This document shows positions 1-15,000 of a stretch of DNA of 64,000 nucleotides, piece by piece. The position numbers and the translations under genes are program-made. The notes under the pieces are model-generated. The model saw nothing but the letters and a program-made list of their open reading frames with translations, was not told the origin of the DNA and searched no databases. The stretch's first letter is position 1, and each line of letters begins with the position of its first letter. This DNA is from Acanthochlamys bracteata (Eukaryota; Streptophyta; Magnoliopsida; Pandanales; Velloziaceae), in NCBI GenBank assembly GCA_019914995.1, contig CM034138.1:7136535-7200534 (forward strand). The letters run 5' to 3'.

Positions 1-661
1 GTTCCCAGTTAGACCAATTTTCTTCTTTTTTTTTTTGTGTGAATAAAATCATCGGCATTTCAGATTTAATTTTACCAATTCTTTATCAAGTTCTCAGCCA
101 AACATAATTTTATTTTATTTTATTTTATTTATTTATTTTTTGAATGAAATCATTTCGATGTTATGCAATCAAGGTACAACCTAGACAACAATGTAACTTT
201 ATTTCATGCTGAAGTGGTAAGTCAGTAACGTGATGGATGACAAGTTCTTATAGTTGCAAAAGGCATGTTTTAATAACTCCGAGAAGCAAATTTAAATATA
301 ATTATCTCCATTCTGATCTAATACAATTAATTCCATGTAATTATAATAAACTAAGGTGAGAGAAGATATGGTTTCTGATCTTCAAGGGTTTAGGGAGGCC
401 CAATTCGATCTAATGGATTAGGTGAACATGCTGACTAGTCAAGTTCCATGAAGTTTGCTCGACTTTGGCAGATGCCAGAGATACCTTTAAATTTTCCAAG
501 CAAGCCATTCAGCAAAATCCAAATGGGCCAGCCATGTTCCAGACCACCAAAAAGGCGAGGCCTATGTTTGATAATTATGGTGCTACTATTGTTAAATGAG
601 TTGACAACAATCTTTGAGTAATGTTTGACTTATCTCAACATAACCAGATGGCCGTGCTTAC
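1..661 (-). other. intron or unread 3' part of the PX-domain gene
   Basis: The gene to the right is on the minus strand and its third exon ends at 662 with a GT donor, so this stretch is its next intron. I found no further exon in it. Plant relatives continue with a zinc-binding C-terminal tail, which is expected beyond the left edge. The sequence is AT-rich with no repeat I can name. Confidence 0.5.
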
Positions 662-3217
662 CTGCAAAAGCACCTTTTGAGAGATCAACGAGGTCCCGAA
701 GCGCAAAAAAGTCATTGTGCTCAAGCAGATAATGCCTTACACCAATTCCCTTTAGGATAGATGATCGAAATGGACATTGAAGATATGGAAACATTGCTCC
801 AATTCTCTTTCTTACATCCATGACATGACGCAAAGCTGGGACTTTCGAAAATAATAAAGGATTAACAGCGCTGACGCAGAGCATAGGCTGGAAATTAATA
901 GATATAAGACTGCGCATAAGTTACATATATGAGAGCAAAAAAACTTATGCAAAGAATGAACAGGTAATCTTAACAAAATTCTTTTGAATCAGTTATGATC
1001 TAGACTGATAGTAAGTTTAACAAAGAGAGATAAGAAAAGTAGTAGTACTACATTGGGATTGATCAAACCAAATTAGTTTCTACATCAAATGGCAGTTTAT
1101 GAAGCAAACAAAGATACCTGATCGTAAATTGACTCCAGATACGCTTTAGCTAATTGGGATACAGGATATAGTGAAAAATCCCAATGATGAAGTACTTTAG
1201 CCGGCAAAACTGCAGTATCATTTGCATGGCATGATGCACAAAATAACTGTCCAGTGTACTCGCAGAGCCGAGGTCTACTGCGCCCAAAAGTCTGTACAAG
1301 TTCTTGTAGGAAGGTTGCACCAGCATCCAATTTTCCATGGCATCCAACACATGAGTAATGCTGAGCTTCTAGCAATTGCCGCATGGAGTTATGAGGTTTA
1401 ACCTCAAGCACAAGGGAAATAGTCTTTCCCAACTCTGCAACATCTTGAGCCAATATTGCCTCATGATTCAAATTACCCAAAATTTTGCTCCCAACCTTTT
1501 GCAGAGATCTAGGAATTTTGAACTTAAGAAAATCTCCGTCTGGTGATAGGAAACACAATAGACAGATAGATATGCTAGAAGGCAATTTAGGGTCAAGAAT
1601 AGAACGCAGGCAATCCTGGATGAGTGAACTTCTATGGCTGACAACATTAGGAGAAACATTTCCAAAAACCTTTCGAGATTCTCTTTCCACTGTGAACCAT
1701 GGAGAAGGAATGCTCAGACCATGTTTTGTGAACAGGATCCTCACTTGACGGTAAAGGGCATCGAAGTCACGATACCGCCGCTCAACTTCCCACTGCTTGT
1801 TGCCACTCCATGCCTTAATTTTATAACTCGTATATTCTCTAACACCAACCAATCTTTCCCCGAAAGAAACATCTCCCTTTTTCTGTTTTGCTCCGACAAC
1901 CTCAATCCAATCTATTCTATGACGAGCTCCCACATTTCTTTCAGCTTCTTGCTTACCAGAAGTAGAGGCAGTGGAGCTGCCATCTCTTTGGTGAGTGGAC
2001 TGCACTTTTGTTTGTGCAAACTTTCCCCGAGGAGAACGTTCTGATTCAAATAAAATTTCCTCCATTTCAAGAACCATTTCATCATATAAGTCACTAGTAT
2101 CTGGGTTCTTGACCTGCAAAAAACATTCCATTAAAACATATTAAATATCTTTTATTACTCAAATACAAAAACTCAGGCATCCGCAAACTGTAGATTTACT
2201 GCAATCATAAACAGTTGATGCCTATGTAGTAGAATCAAAGATAAAGAGCTTAACTGTGATTACCTTCTCAAGCAGGGATCCATCTCCATCCAAATTCTCC
2301 ATCATCTTCACTTCCTTAGATCCATCCAATTCATCCTTCCTTAATTCAAAGACTGCAGATTTCTCTCCAACGGCACCACTACCATGATCATCGTGATCAT
2401 CATCGTCACCTGAAATAGAGTACAGAGGAAGAAATGAAGGAATATCACTCGAATTTTCCTCTTGTCCTTCAAAACCATATAAATTCGTATGTCCAGCTTC
2501 CTCTTCTTTTTCTTCTTGGAAATTGCACAAGTTAGAATCTCGTTTCTCTTCTTCTATTACACTGGCGTCCACTTCTTGTAAACCATACAACTTTAAGTCT
2601 CGAACTTCTTCTTCTTCTTCGTCTTGTATTAACTGGGCATCCCCTTCTTGGTAACTGGTTAAGCTCAAAACTTGATCTTCTCTTTCTTCAATTCCAGCTT
2701 CGGCCTGTTCAATGGTGCGAGGAATTTCTTGAAAACTATGTCGTTGTCTAGAATCAATCTCAATTACAGCTTCACCAGCCGAAGAGTTCCCCAGAATCTC
2801 TTGTCGAGAATTAGACTCGATTTCAGCTTGCTGCGATTCAATAACCGGATCAACACCAGGAGAATCAAATGATTGCTGCTTCTGTGGCAACAACGAGTTG
2901 AAAAGTTGAAGATCCGAAGAAGTAGAAGATTCGTGCACGAACGATTCGAAATCATCGAAGTCGTCCGTGGAGGAAGCGAAGGGGACCCACGTGTTCACTT
3001 GCTGTTGAAGAGAGAGAGGAGACATCGGAAGGGGAGGAGCAGCGCCGCTGCAGCGGAACGGTGCCGGTGAAGAAGTCGTAGAAGAAACAGAAGAAGCTGT
3101 TGCCAGGAAAGAATTAGCGCTGCAGTAATCATCCGCATCATCTTCTTCTCCTCCTTCTTCACAGTCTTCGTCGGAGTACGGCGGCGGAGAAGCGGCGGCG
3201 GCGGAGTGATGGTCCAT
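662..3217 (-). CDS. PX-domain protein with Rubicon-homology (DUF4206) region, 5' part
   Basis: The coding exons read on the minus strand are 2264-3217, 1118-2113 and 662-887, and the gene then leaves the window. The first ATG (3215-3217) opens a 318-aa first exon that is acidic and Ser/Glu-rich and looks disordered. Exon 2 holds a PX domain at about residues 385-510, with the RRYRDF phosphoinositide-pocket motif at about 430-435. It then holds a cysteine-rich stretch (CVGC, later LFCASC) typical of the Rubicon-homology zinc region, which continues in exon 3 (KVPALRHVMDVRKRIGAMF). Plant relatives, such as the Arabidopsis PX protein At3g48195, have the same order. PX domains bind phosphoinositides on endosomal membranes, and Rubicon-type zinc domains bind Rab7 in animals. 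A role in endosome or autophagy traffic is therefore inferred, not shown. The last zinc ligands lie outside the window. Confidence 0.85.
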
Positions 3218-4429
3218 GGGAGGTAGGGAACTAGAGAGAGAGAAGGTCTGCTACGGAAATGAATTGAACACCATTCAACTGTTTGATTAATTGCTTCAAT
3301 TGGAATTAAAATTGGAACAGATCAGATTGGGTTCTCTTTTGTTCTTCTTCGTTCATGGGATCCACATCCATGACCAAGAGCGTTTTTATTCTAAAGTAAA
3401 TTTACTTTTTCATAAGTGAATTCAAAAAATAAAAAAATAAAAAATACTTTATAAATAAAATTTATATTTATTTTATATTATAAGTGTATTTTAAAATTAA
3501 ATTTTGAAAATTAAATTTTTATATAAAAATAATTTATTTATATTAAAAATGAGTTTTTGAAGTGATATTTTTAAGAACACTGTTGGTTGATCAATTGTTT
3601 TTAAATTCTAGACATGTTTACCAACACTTTGAACTTACTTTTTTCCTCAAAAAATTTCATTTTTAACTTACATTCAAATTAAAATAAATACAAACATCAA
3701 ATTAAATTTTTTCTGTCCAAAACTCTATTTCTATAATTCACATTTATAATTATAAATTTTATTTTTGAACTTACTTCTAATAAATAAATATAAAAATATT
3801 ATTTTGATTAATAGTCAGATGAAAATGAATTAATGTTTTAATTAAACTAAAATTTTACAAATATATTTTTAACTTAAAATTTTTTATATCAACAATGAAG
3901 ATTGAATTGAAGATCACTCCTATAATAAAAAAAAAATGCTATTAAAAAAATTATCTCTATTCTTCTCTTTATATATATATATATATAAAGTAAGAATATA
4001 TATATATCACCTCTTAAGTGTATAGCGGTGTGCATCAGTTCGATTCCGGCGATACAAAACTTCAAATATAATCTCCAAAAAAATATCAGTTGGAAACATA
4101 CAAACAATATTGCTGCTTATAACATACAAACAATATTTGGATGGAAAACACTTTTGCCATATAGGCATATAGCGAATGATACACTGATACAACCAGGATA
4201 AGAGATGCTATCTCTATACTCTATCCAATCATTAGTTCTTACATTCAACTTGCATTACACAGGGTCAACTGATCGAGAAGTATACACTACACCTAGGTGA
4301 TAGTTTTTACCCACAAAAGCTACGTGGATGTTCCCCCATCTGGGGATTTTTATTTATATACCAAACACTGATATAAGAGAATCTATAGTCGAGATACAGT
4401 GTACGATGTATGAGGGATTGCTAAAGCCT
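3218..4429. other. intergenic region between the PX gene 5' end and the glutaredoxin 3' end
   Basis: This 1.2-kb AT-rich spacer holds the promoter and 5' UTR of the PX-domain gene (GA-rich just before its ATG) and the 3' UTR of the glutaredoxin. A MITE-like repeat lies at about 3376-3600, and short TA runs lie at about 3970-3987 and 4000-4007. I see no gene. Confidence 0.6.
3376..3600. repeat. MITE-like AT-rich repeat, family A
   Basis: The stretch starts with a GAGCGTTTTTATTCTAAAGT-type end and runs into long A/T tracts. It resembles the repeats at 4808-5022 and 43246-43560, including an internal 'AAATGAGTTTTTGAAGTG' block that recurs as 'AAAGTGAGTTTGAAAAAAGTG' at 4969. Its ends are decayed, and I see no clear target duplication. 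Confidence 0.4.
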
Positions 4430-6937
<2,508 letters not shown>

Positions 6938-6940
6938 GAT

Positions 6941-6959
6941 CTCTCTCTCTCTCTCTCTC
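6941..6959. repeat. CT/GA microsatellite in glutaredoxin 5' leader
   Basis: There are about nine TC dinucleotides immediately upstream of the glutaredoxin ATG, read as GA on the coding strand. GA-rich leaders are common in plant housekeeping genes. Confidence 0.9.
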
Positions 6960-9900
6960 GATGTTGATCGATTTCTGAATGAGTCGAGAGCTTTACGTTC
7001 TGCATTCAAACTTCGAACCGATTAGTTGAGAAACTATTACAACTAAATACGTGGGAGACGCAATTACTGCCACGTGTTTCTGAATCTACGTAGCAGCAAT
7101 TCGTTGTCCTAATACGTGGACCAGAATTTACCGATCAAAATCAATAAAGAAATTTTAATTCAGTTTCCTATTTATATTAAAAATTGCAAAGATCTTTTTC
7201 AGAAATAGTATTAACAAGATATTGTTATTATTATAAACCAAAGTTATATTATTTGGGATAGTTGAAAAGATAACTTTTCTAAAATGGTAGCGTTTTAGAA
7301 ATTTTTTTCAAAAATTTTTGATTAAATTTGATATGTATAAGATAAACTTTAGATTTAGCTTTCAAAATCTTAAAGAAATTTACACATTATGCTTTTTTAT
7401 TTTTTTGAGTTTAAAAGTTCAAAGATCGTCCTAATGCACCATATCAAACGTGATCTAAAAATATATTTTAATTACAAAAAGTTTTAAATTATATTTAAAA
7501 TTTTTTTTAATTCAATCATTTTATGAATTTCAATATTTTTAGATTCTATTTTAATTTCATACTAAATTTTATTTTTATTAAAATTTAATTTCAAATTCAG
7601 TTCACGTGTTTTAATTATCATTTAAATTCTATTTTTATCGAATTTCACTTCGTATAGAATTTTACTTATTTATTTTCATTAGATAATTTTTATGCAATTA
7701 AAACAGTGTCTCGTTATTTATGCTATAATTATTTATGTAAAAATAAAACTACAATGAAATATGTTTCTTTAAAGGAACTAATAATCGAAATAGAAATAAT
7801 GAATAATATTTTATTAAATAAAAATTCATAAATCATGTCGACGATGCAATTTGAACAATTATCGAGAGATGAGAGGAGTTGTAAGAAAAACTACGAATAG
7901 AATGGTACCGGTAGCAATAAAGAAGAAAGAAATAGAAGTAATAGAGAGGTCGTCGGAGAAAGTAGAAGGAGATCAGCGGCAGTAGAGAAAATAAAAAAAT
8001 AAGAGTATTTTTTAAACATGAAGTAATATTGTAAACGTATGGTAAAATTATTTATAAATAATTTTTAATAATTAATTTTGTTAATAAAATTTGTGAAATA
8101 TCAAATCAAAAGAGGGAAAATTATTTATATAATTAATTTTGTTAATAAGATCTGTGAAATATCAAGTCAAAAGAGTGGGGGAGAGAGATGAATTTGAGTT
8201 AAGGCAAATTAAAAATTAAAATATTCACTATTTACAAATTAATCACTAACAGTTAAAAATCAGTCGATTGTAAAGTTGCTGTCGTGAAATTGAATATAAA
8301 ATTTTTATAGATTTGTTAAATATTCTCTAATATTCTTTCCATAAAATCTATAAGTAATATTTTAAAATTTTTCTAGAGATGTTTCCATCTTCTGAAATTA
8401 ACTACAACTAGTTGGCACGAATAGAAAGCCAAAATAGCTTTGGTGCATATAACTAGCATTGTTTTGTTCAATGCAATCTATCCAACTATTTTGATGATTT
8501 TTTTATTCTTCGTTAGTGGATAAGTTTGCCTCATATTTGGACTGTAGATAGTTTATCATGTTAACTTTAAGTAGTAAAAATTGGATATAAAAAATATGAC
8601 ACAAATAGAAAGATATAGAATTTACAAGCTGCTGGCCAGAAATGATCAATCGGCTGCATCCATAATTGGCAGGTGTAAAATAGCGAATTTTTTCGATTTT
8701 TGTAAAATTTATTTCTTCATAAATGACATGATTTTTGGACTATAGATTCAAGATGCATGCAATTTATAGAAAAAATCAAATCATGAAAAGATTGCCTGAT
8801 TAGAGAGATATCACACTTTCAAGATTGCTGTTGAGAAAGCTATCAAGCTGATATGTCAAATGTTTATGCGATTAGTAAACTTCAAATATTTTCATGTCTT
8901 TGAAACTTGATTAAGTTCCTCCGAACTTGACTCAGTGTACTTTATGCCCTCTTTCAATTGCAATAAAGAAATCCTTATTTGGTTGACTGAGTTGAAAGAT
9001 ATTCAACTCCAAAGATAGCTTACGATAAGCATAAATTATCTAGTAAAAATTTCATCCTTATGCTGTACATCTACCAAGTGTATCATAAATATGTGTAAAG
9101 CTTAACAACGATTCTCACATATTACCATCAAACTATTTGAAATTTTCACGGAAGTAAATTTTGTAAAAGTAATATTCGATGACAAGTTGAGTGTGATGAA
9201 AGTCGAATTTGGAATGATAATTAAAATATGTAAAGTGAAGTTTAAATTTAAATTTTTGTAGAAGTAAAATACAATGTGGAAGTGAAAGTGGAGTTCACAG
9301 TGATAATTAAAATATGTGAAATGTCGCATTCAAAATCTAAATAGAGAAAGTGGAGTTCGGTGGAGCCACATGGTGGCAATTGAAACATGCCCTATATGTT
9401 TCACCTGATTATAATATTCTTAGAGAGCCATACGGCAGCCATTTGCAACTATTCTATGGAACCTCGAAGAAACCTATAAATGTTGGCTTTGAAGTGGCTA
9501 GATCCCACACTTTATGCTAAATTAGAATAATTTTTACTTCAAAAAAGAGTATGTGTTGCTCTCTTTAAGAAGTAAAGATGTAACTTTTATAGCTTTGTGG
9601 ATTTTTTTTGTGATGAGCAGCACGCTCTACAAGTGGGAGGATGGAGACGTGTGATGAACGAACTGGTTTGAGCTCTTATCTGGCTCATAGGCCTATATCA
9701 GCTAGCAATCACAACAATGCCAAATAGGTCCATATGTCTAATATTCTTGGATTGAAGAATTTAGAGCAATTAAATTCCTTATTTATTTCTTTCTATAACT
9801 ATAGATTTTATTTCCTTCCTAAATTATAGTCCCGGCTAGTTGAGATTCTTACTTTGAATCTTATTTATATAGTCGTAGGCCCATTACACATAATATTTGC

Positions 9901-11760
9901 ATTAAAATATGAAAATTTTATCTTTTTTCCACCATTGACATTCTTGTAATCAACGAATCTGAGAATTCAATTGTTCTGTACATTCTACAAGATTCAACAG
10001 AACAATTACGAGTCTTTTGTTGTAAGTGTTCTGTAGGAATCAATAAACATTCCGCTATATCAGACTATTTGTGAGTTTACTCTTTCTAATATAGAGGTTT
10101 ACTTATAAATCTTTATTTCTTTATATTTTGATTTTTTTTCATTCTTAATCTTCTAATTGAATTGCAAAATTTGTCACGCTTTAAGTTCTTTAACTATGCA
10201 CTTGCCTCGGTTATCCCGTTCAATAGGCTGGTTCTCTTTGTTGCACAAATTTAGGTGGTATTTCGGATGCTTTTGAAGTCCTTATCTTTTTAATTTTTAA
10301 TTTCACGTATTCTAATAAATTTTCTAATATATATAATAGTTTTTTTAATTTAAAATGTATAAAAAATTCTGCGTGATAAGATTTTTTTTATAGTTACTTT
10401 AATTTTTTTAGTTAAAAAAATGAAACTCGTTTCTTAAAAATTTTCTTAAAAAAGCACTTCTAAATATTCCTAAATGAATTTTATTTTATAATGAGTAAGA
10501 TTTTTCTTCAACAGTTGTGGTCTACTTGTTCTCTAAGCAAATAGCATACCAAATCATTCAAGATTTTTTTAAATAATAATTATGTTAAGATATGTTTCCA
10601 ATTTTATTGGATATAATATTTGTGAAAGACTCCACCAAATTAAGAGCTCAGCTAATACTAAAGCAAACCTTTCATAACAAAGCTTGATGTAAGTTTTTTT
10701 TTCTCTCTCTTTATAGTTGCCTTCAGTCTCTTTGGTGCAAACATATCAACTCAAAAAACTTTGGGCACATCAAAGACACATCTGAAAAATTTTGGTATGT
10801 CAATCATTTATCTCATTCAAAAATTATATTTTTGTTAATCTACTAACATTGATGTTATTTCATGGACTTCAGTTCCTACTTCTAAAGTGAAATCAAGTTT
10901 TTTGAAGTATATCAAGAATTCCAAATTTTCTTTTACATTTTCTACTTAATTTTAAGTTATGATACAGAGCCATTTCTGTAAAAATTGATTTATATGATCT
11001 TTCAAATCAGGGGAATTTTATTTTTTGATAGGCCCAGACCCTAGATAAACTTTAGGGTTGAAAGTTACAAAATTGGAATTGTTGGAGTCTTGCACAATTA
11101 ACCCCAATTTCAAGGTGTATTATGTAGATTTTCACAAACTATGATCTTGGGCAATTTTTCAAAAGGAACCTTCAAAATTTGTATTCACATAAAAATCTCA
11201 CTTTTTGATTCTCTAGAAAACTTTCAGCTTTTGACAAAGTTGCCCTTTTCTTTTGAATACTTGGTATTCATAGGTGTTGATTTCAATCTAGGGTTTGTTA
11301 AAATTGAATCTTAAGTTCCCAATCTTCTTTGGATTCTCTTGAATTTCCATTTTCCTCTTAATTAAACCTTCCATAAAGAATCTTCTTGTTTATGATTGAA
11401 TCAATTGTGACTATTGATTGATTTGTTGTTTCAAATTCTTGATTTGGGGGGCTTTGATTTCACATTGAATTTGGTAATTAGGGTATTTTTTTGTTATTGA
11501 GTTGAAGTGTTTGAGTGAAATTCTAAGTGTTCACCTATTTCTTCTATATGCCAAAAAGCGCTTCAAATTTTAATTTTTCCTTATCCCTAAAATTTCTCTT
11601 GTTCGAACAAATTTGAAATTTGTTCAATTTAAGACCTTCTTCCTCTTAATTCAAATTTCCAAATGGTCTCATTCAAGTTTCTAGTTTTCTCTTTCTATGG
11701 AAAATATTAGCCAAGTTTCAATTTTTCTAATGCATTGATTAAAAAAGTAAGTTTCATTCT
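6960..11760. other. intergenic region, glutaredoxin 5' flank to MORC 5' flank
   Basis: These 4.8 kb hold no gene I can support, and every open frame is short and unlike known proteins. The first few hundred bases are the likely glutaredoxin promoter. About 9610-10090 has an LTR-like look: a TATA-type 'TTTATATAG', then a run of possible polyadenylation sequence. I could not find paired ends, so I leave it unclassified. A MITE-like repeat lies at about 10250-10490. From about 11280 onward the sequence probably belongs to the MORC promoter. Confidence 0.5.
10250..10490. repeat. MITE-like AT-rich repeat, family B
   Basis: It begins 'GGTGGTATTTCGGATGCTTTTGAAG' and ends 'AAAAGCACTTCTAAATATTCC'. 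The termini can pair in part, and the interior is A/T tracts like those of the other family B copies. Confidence 0.35.
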
Positions 11761-12073
11761 GCAATGTCTTCCCTCGCTGGCGAGAACTCACTCTGCATCT
11801 GCTCAGTTAGCTGCTTGCCGGTTAGTGCCCACCAGCGTTTGTCCATCGAAAGATTATCCAAAAGAAAATAATAATCCAAACTTCGTTTCTTGAAAGTTAA
11901 ATTTCAAGAAATTTTATGTTTTTTCCACGTAGTTTGTTTGTTTTTAGTAAAGATTTTCTTTTCTTCAAATACTTTTTACAGTTCTTTATTTGCTAATGTC
12001 TGCATTAATTGTTATTAATTTATTTATTTTTGTTGTTGGTTCTAGTACTGGTTGACGGTTTGAATTACTCGCA
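11761..12073 (+). other. probable 5' UTR of the MORC gene
   Basis: A GC-richer stretch (about 11765-11850) is followed by a T-rich run and then the presumed ATG at 12074. This fits a 5' UTR exon with or without a leader intron. No transcript evidence is available here. Confidence 0.4.
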
Positions 12074-15000
12074 ATGGGACAACTAGAAGTTATCAATTTA
12101 TCCAGCGATGAAGAAAGTGAAGTGGAAGGATCAAAACCAAAAGTTTTGTCAAGTATGTCTTTGATGGGAGCCAAGTTACAATACTCTGAATGTGCTACCG
12201 AAGTTAGAAGAATATCCACTGGAAGAAAGTCATGGCCCTCTTCTCGTAGCTGGAGTATCGAATGAGTCTGAAATAACAGAGCCAAATGATACTCTTGCAA
12301 ATGGACTACACCTTGTGTCAACTTCACCAATTTCATCAATTTCATTTCCTCGACAGTTTTGGAAATCCGGAGACTATGAAGTTGAGCAAGTTTCTGGATC
12401 ACCAACTCTAAGTATTGTCCTCCACTCTATGTATATGACAGATAATTAAATCTAAAGAGTTAAAGATACTTGCGGCACTCTGTGTATTTCCTATGTCTTA
12501 TATGCATATCTTTCTTACTAGATGGCCAGAACCGTCTCCGTATCCACCCCAAATTCCTCCATTCCAATGCAACCTCACATAAATGGGCTTTTGGTGGTAT
12601 GTCATATTATCTTTGACATACTTGGACATAGGCCTACTCTCTTATTGCATTGTTGGATATTTGGATGTTGGCAACATGTATAATTCAAATTTTCTTGTTG
12701 CAGCAATAGCAGAACTCCTTGATAATGCACTTGACGAGGTAATCATACTCATGTCCTCTACGTATTTCTTGACAGTGCTATGTGACTGCAACCTCTTATG
12801 CAACAAGGCATATTTAATAAGGATGATAATAGGACTGGGTGGAGCAGAAATCTTTTTTATCTGTCCCACTAGCTCTCTATGCACATTATCTTCCCGTATC
12901 CTACCCCTATTTTTATGGGGTTAATTTGTTACACATTCCAATTCCTGCGATAGTTTGCAGACATTGGGTTCACCAAAGATTTTTCGCCACCATTAGTGCA
13001 TACTCATACAATATGATTTACCATGCAAATAATTATCTTGACTGAATTCATCTTCTGGTAAAATTAAAAATCATATAATACCTTGTAAATATAGGATTTT
13101 TCATAGTAAGCTTATAAATGATGGTCCTAAGTTGTCTAAGGTGTTCCAACATGTTCTTCCGCTATTATATCTTTATAAGTAAGTCGGGTATGATAACATA
13201 ACAGGGCCACTTTGTTTATAAGTTTTAGTTGGTAGATCAGAGTCCAATATTTTATTTATTTTTATGAGAAATTGGAATTGTAATTAAATTAATAAACTTC
13301 TATCTCTGGTTGGGGGCCAAGGAGAGAGTTTACAATGAGTTACTATAGATTGTGGGACATCATATGTGGTTTCAGACTAAGCTACATAAAGAATCTATAA
13401 TGGTGGATTAAACAAATAAGTTATGGAGTTAAGAAAAGAGTCCAATATTTTGTATTATACTATCACGCTCCTTTTAATAAGGGTATGTTACTTGTCAAGG
13501 CCAATTGTGGCCTTGGCTCTTTTAAGATTTTGTTGGTTGTATGTGAATGGGTATGGTTGTATTGGTGCATTTAGTGATTTACGGTTCTCAGCATTTAATA
13601 ACATTCAAGCATGTTAACTTTGGTCAAGGCCGTTTTTGGCATAACACACCATTTTAAAAAGCTATGGTAGGTTTTCCTCTTGTTAGAAGGGATTAAGGTG
13701 CCCCAAGAAGACTTGGTCAGGGATTAGTAAAATTGATTTATCTTATGTTGGCCTAGTCTAGGATGTTTGGTCATAAGGTGGCACAACTATGTGAACAAAT
13801 CCACATAAGTGATTCCATTTGGTGGGATTAGGTTTACTTGTTGTCAATGATGAAATTGTCTTGCTTTTAATGTTTGTGCTTTCTTTTTGAGAGCATGTTT
13901 GGTTAGCTAATGTTGTTCTCTGGAAAGAGAATGAATAAGCGATTCCCGTTCCTAGTGTTTGGTTAGTCAAAATTCTTTTTTGATTCCCATTTTCATTACC
14001 AAAATATATATGTAATTGATTCCTGATACGTTCTTAGGATTTGCCTCTCATTCTCGGTAGTTATTTATAACTACCCACCACTTACTTTCGTACACTTTTT
14101 TTCTGCTTTTTAAAATTCTCCATACTATAATTACTTGAAATTAAAATATTCATAGAAATACTTTCGATTTTATTTGAAGTAAAAATTGTAACTTCTATGT
14201 CATTTCAATATCAAACTTAACTGAACACTTTAGAGTAATCAATTCGTTCCAATTCTAGTGCAACCAACTTGACCTATACGGATTCCTATGCTGCAAGCCA
14301 GTAACCAAACGTCCCCTCAAATGATCTTCTAGGTAATTTTTAGATCCATTATATGAAATGATCTATAGGTGAATGCCTAAACAACAACCTTCTGGTTCAT
14401 GCTATTCTACTATCTCAAGCTTTGAGGTTTTATATAGCCAACTAAGCTTTTGTTGCTAATCTGGATGCAATTATCAAATAAACTTACTTTAAGGATCTGT
14501 ATGGATACTTGAAAAGGAGAGCTGTTAAGTTTGACCTTGAAACAGCAATGATTGATGTGGCTAAAAGTCATCTTACCATTGCAGACCAACACGTCAATAA
14601 AAACTGGCTCCGGAAATGCCCTTCTCTTTTATCTATCTACCTTGGTATGAACTTGGAGAGATTTCTTAATTTGAATATGGTTTTTCTTGTAATTTTTTAT
14701 TTGTGATTTTAGATTAATGAATATTGTTGTCTTATTAGTTTTAGTAATTGATACTTGATAATGAAAAGCGGAAAAGCATTTTGAACAAGCAAACTGTAAG
14801 GGAGTGTGGGGCAAACTTGCAGCTGGAAGAATTAAGTGATGTGAAGGTACCTCGACGCAGCAACCGTAGGTTGGTTCAGCAACATAAGTGTGTTGGCTGC
14901 CAAGGGTGAGGAGCTACATCCAAGTGCTGATGCCTGCATCCAGAGAATAAAGAGTTTGAGTCCATTAGGAAGTCTATGCATTAGGAGAGTTGTATCTCAG

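Noticed and set aside
9610-10090. Solo LTR in the glutaredoxin-MORC spacer
   Set aside because: It has TATA- and poly(A)-like parts, but no paired inverted ends or target duplication could be found.
12192-12449. A separate start for the MORC protein at 12192
   Set aside because: The first codon there is GTG, and there is no ATG in that frame before the conserved block. The upstream ATG with a short intron fits better.
14509-14706. 65-codon open frame in MORC intron 3
   Set aside because: It has no family match, no conserved MORC block, and lies between transposon remains.
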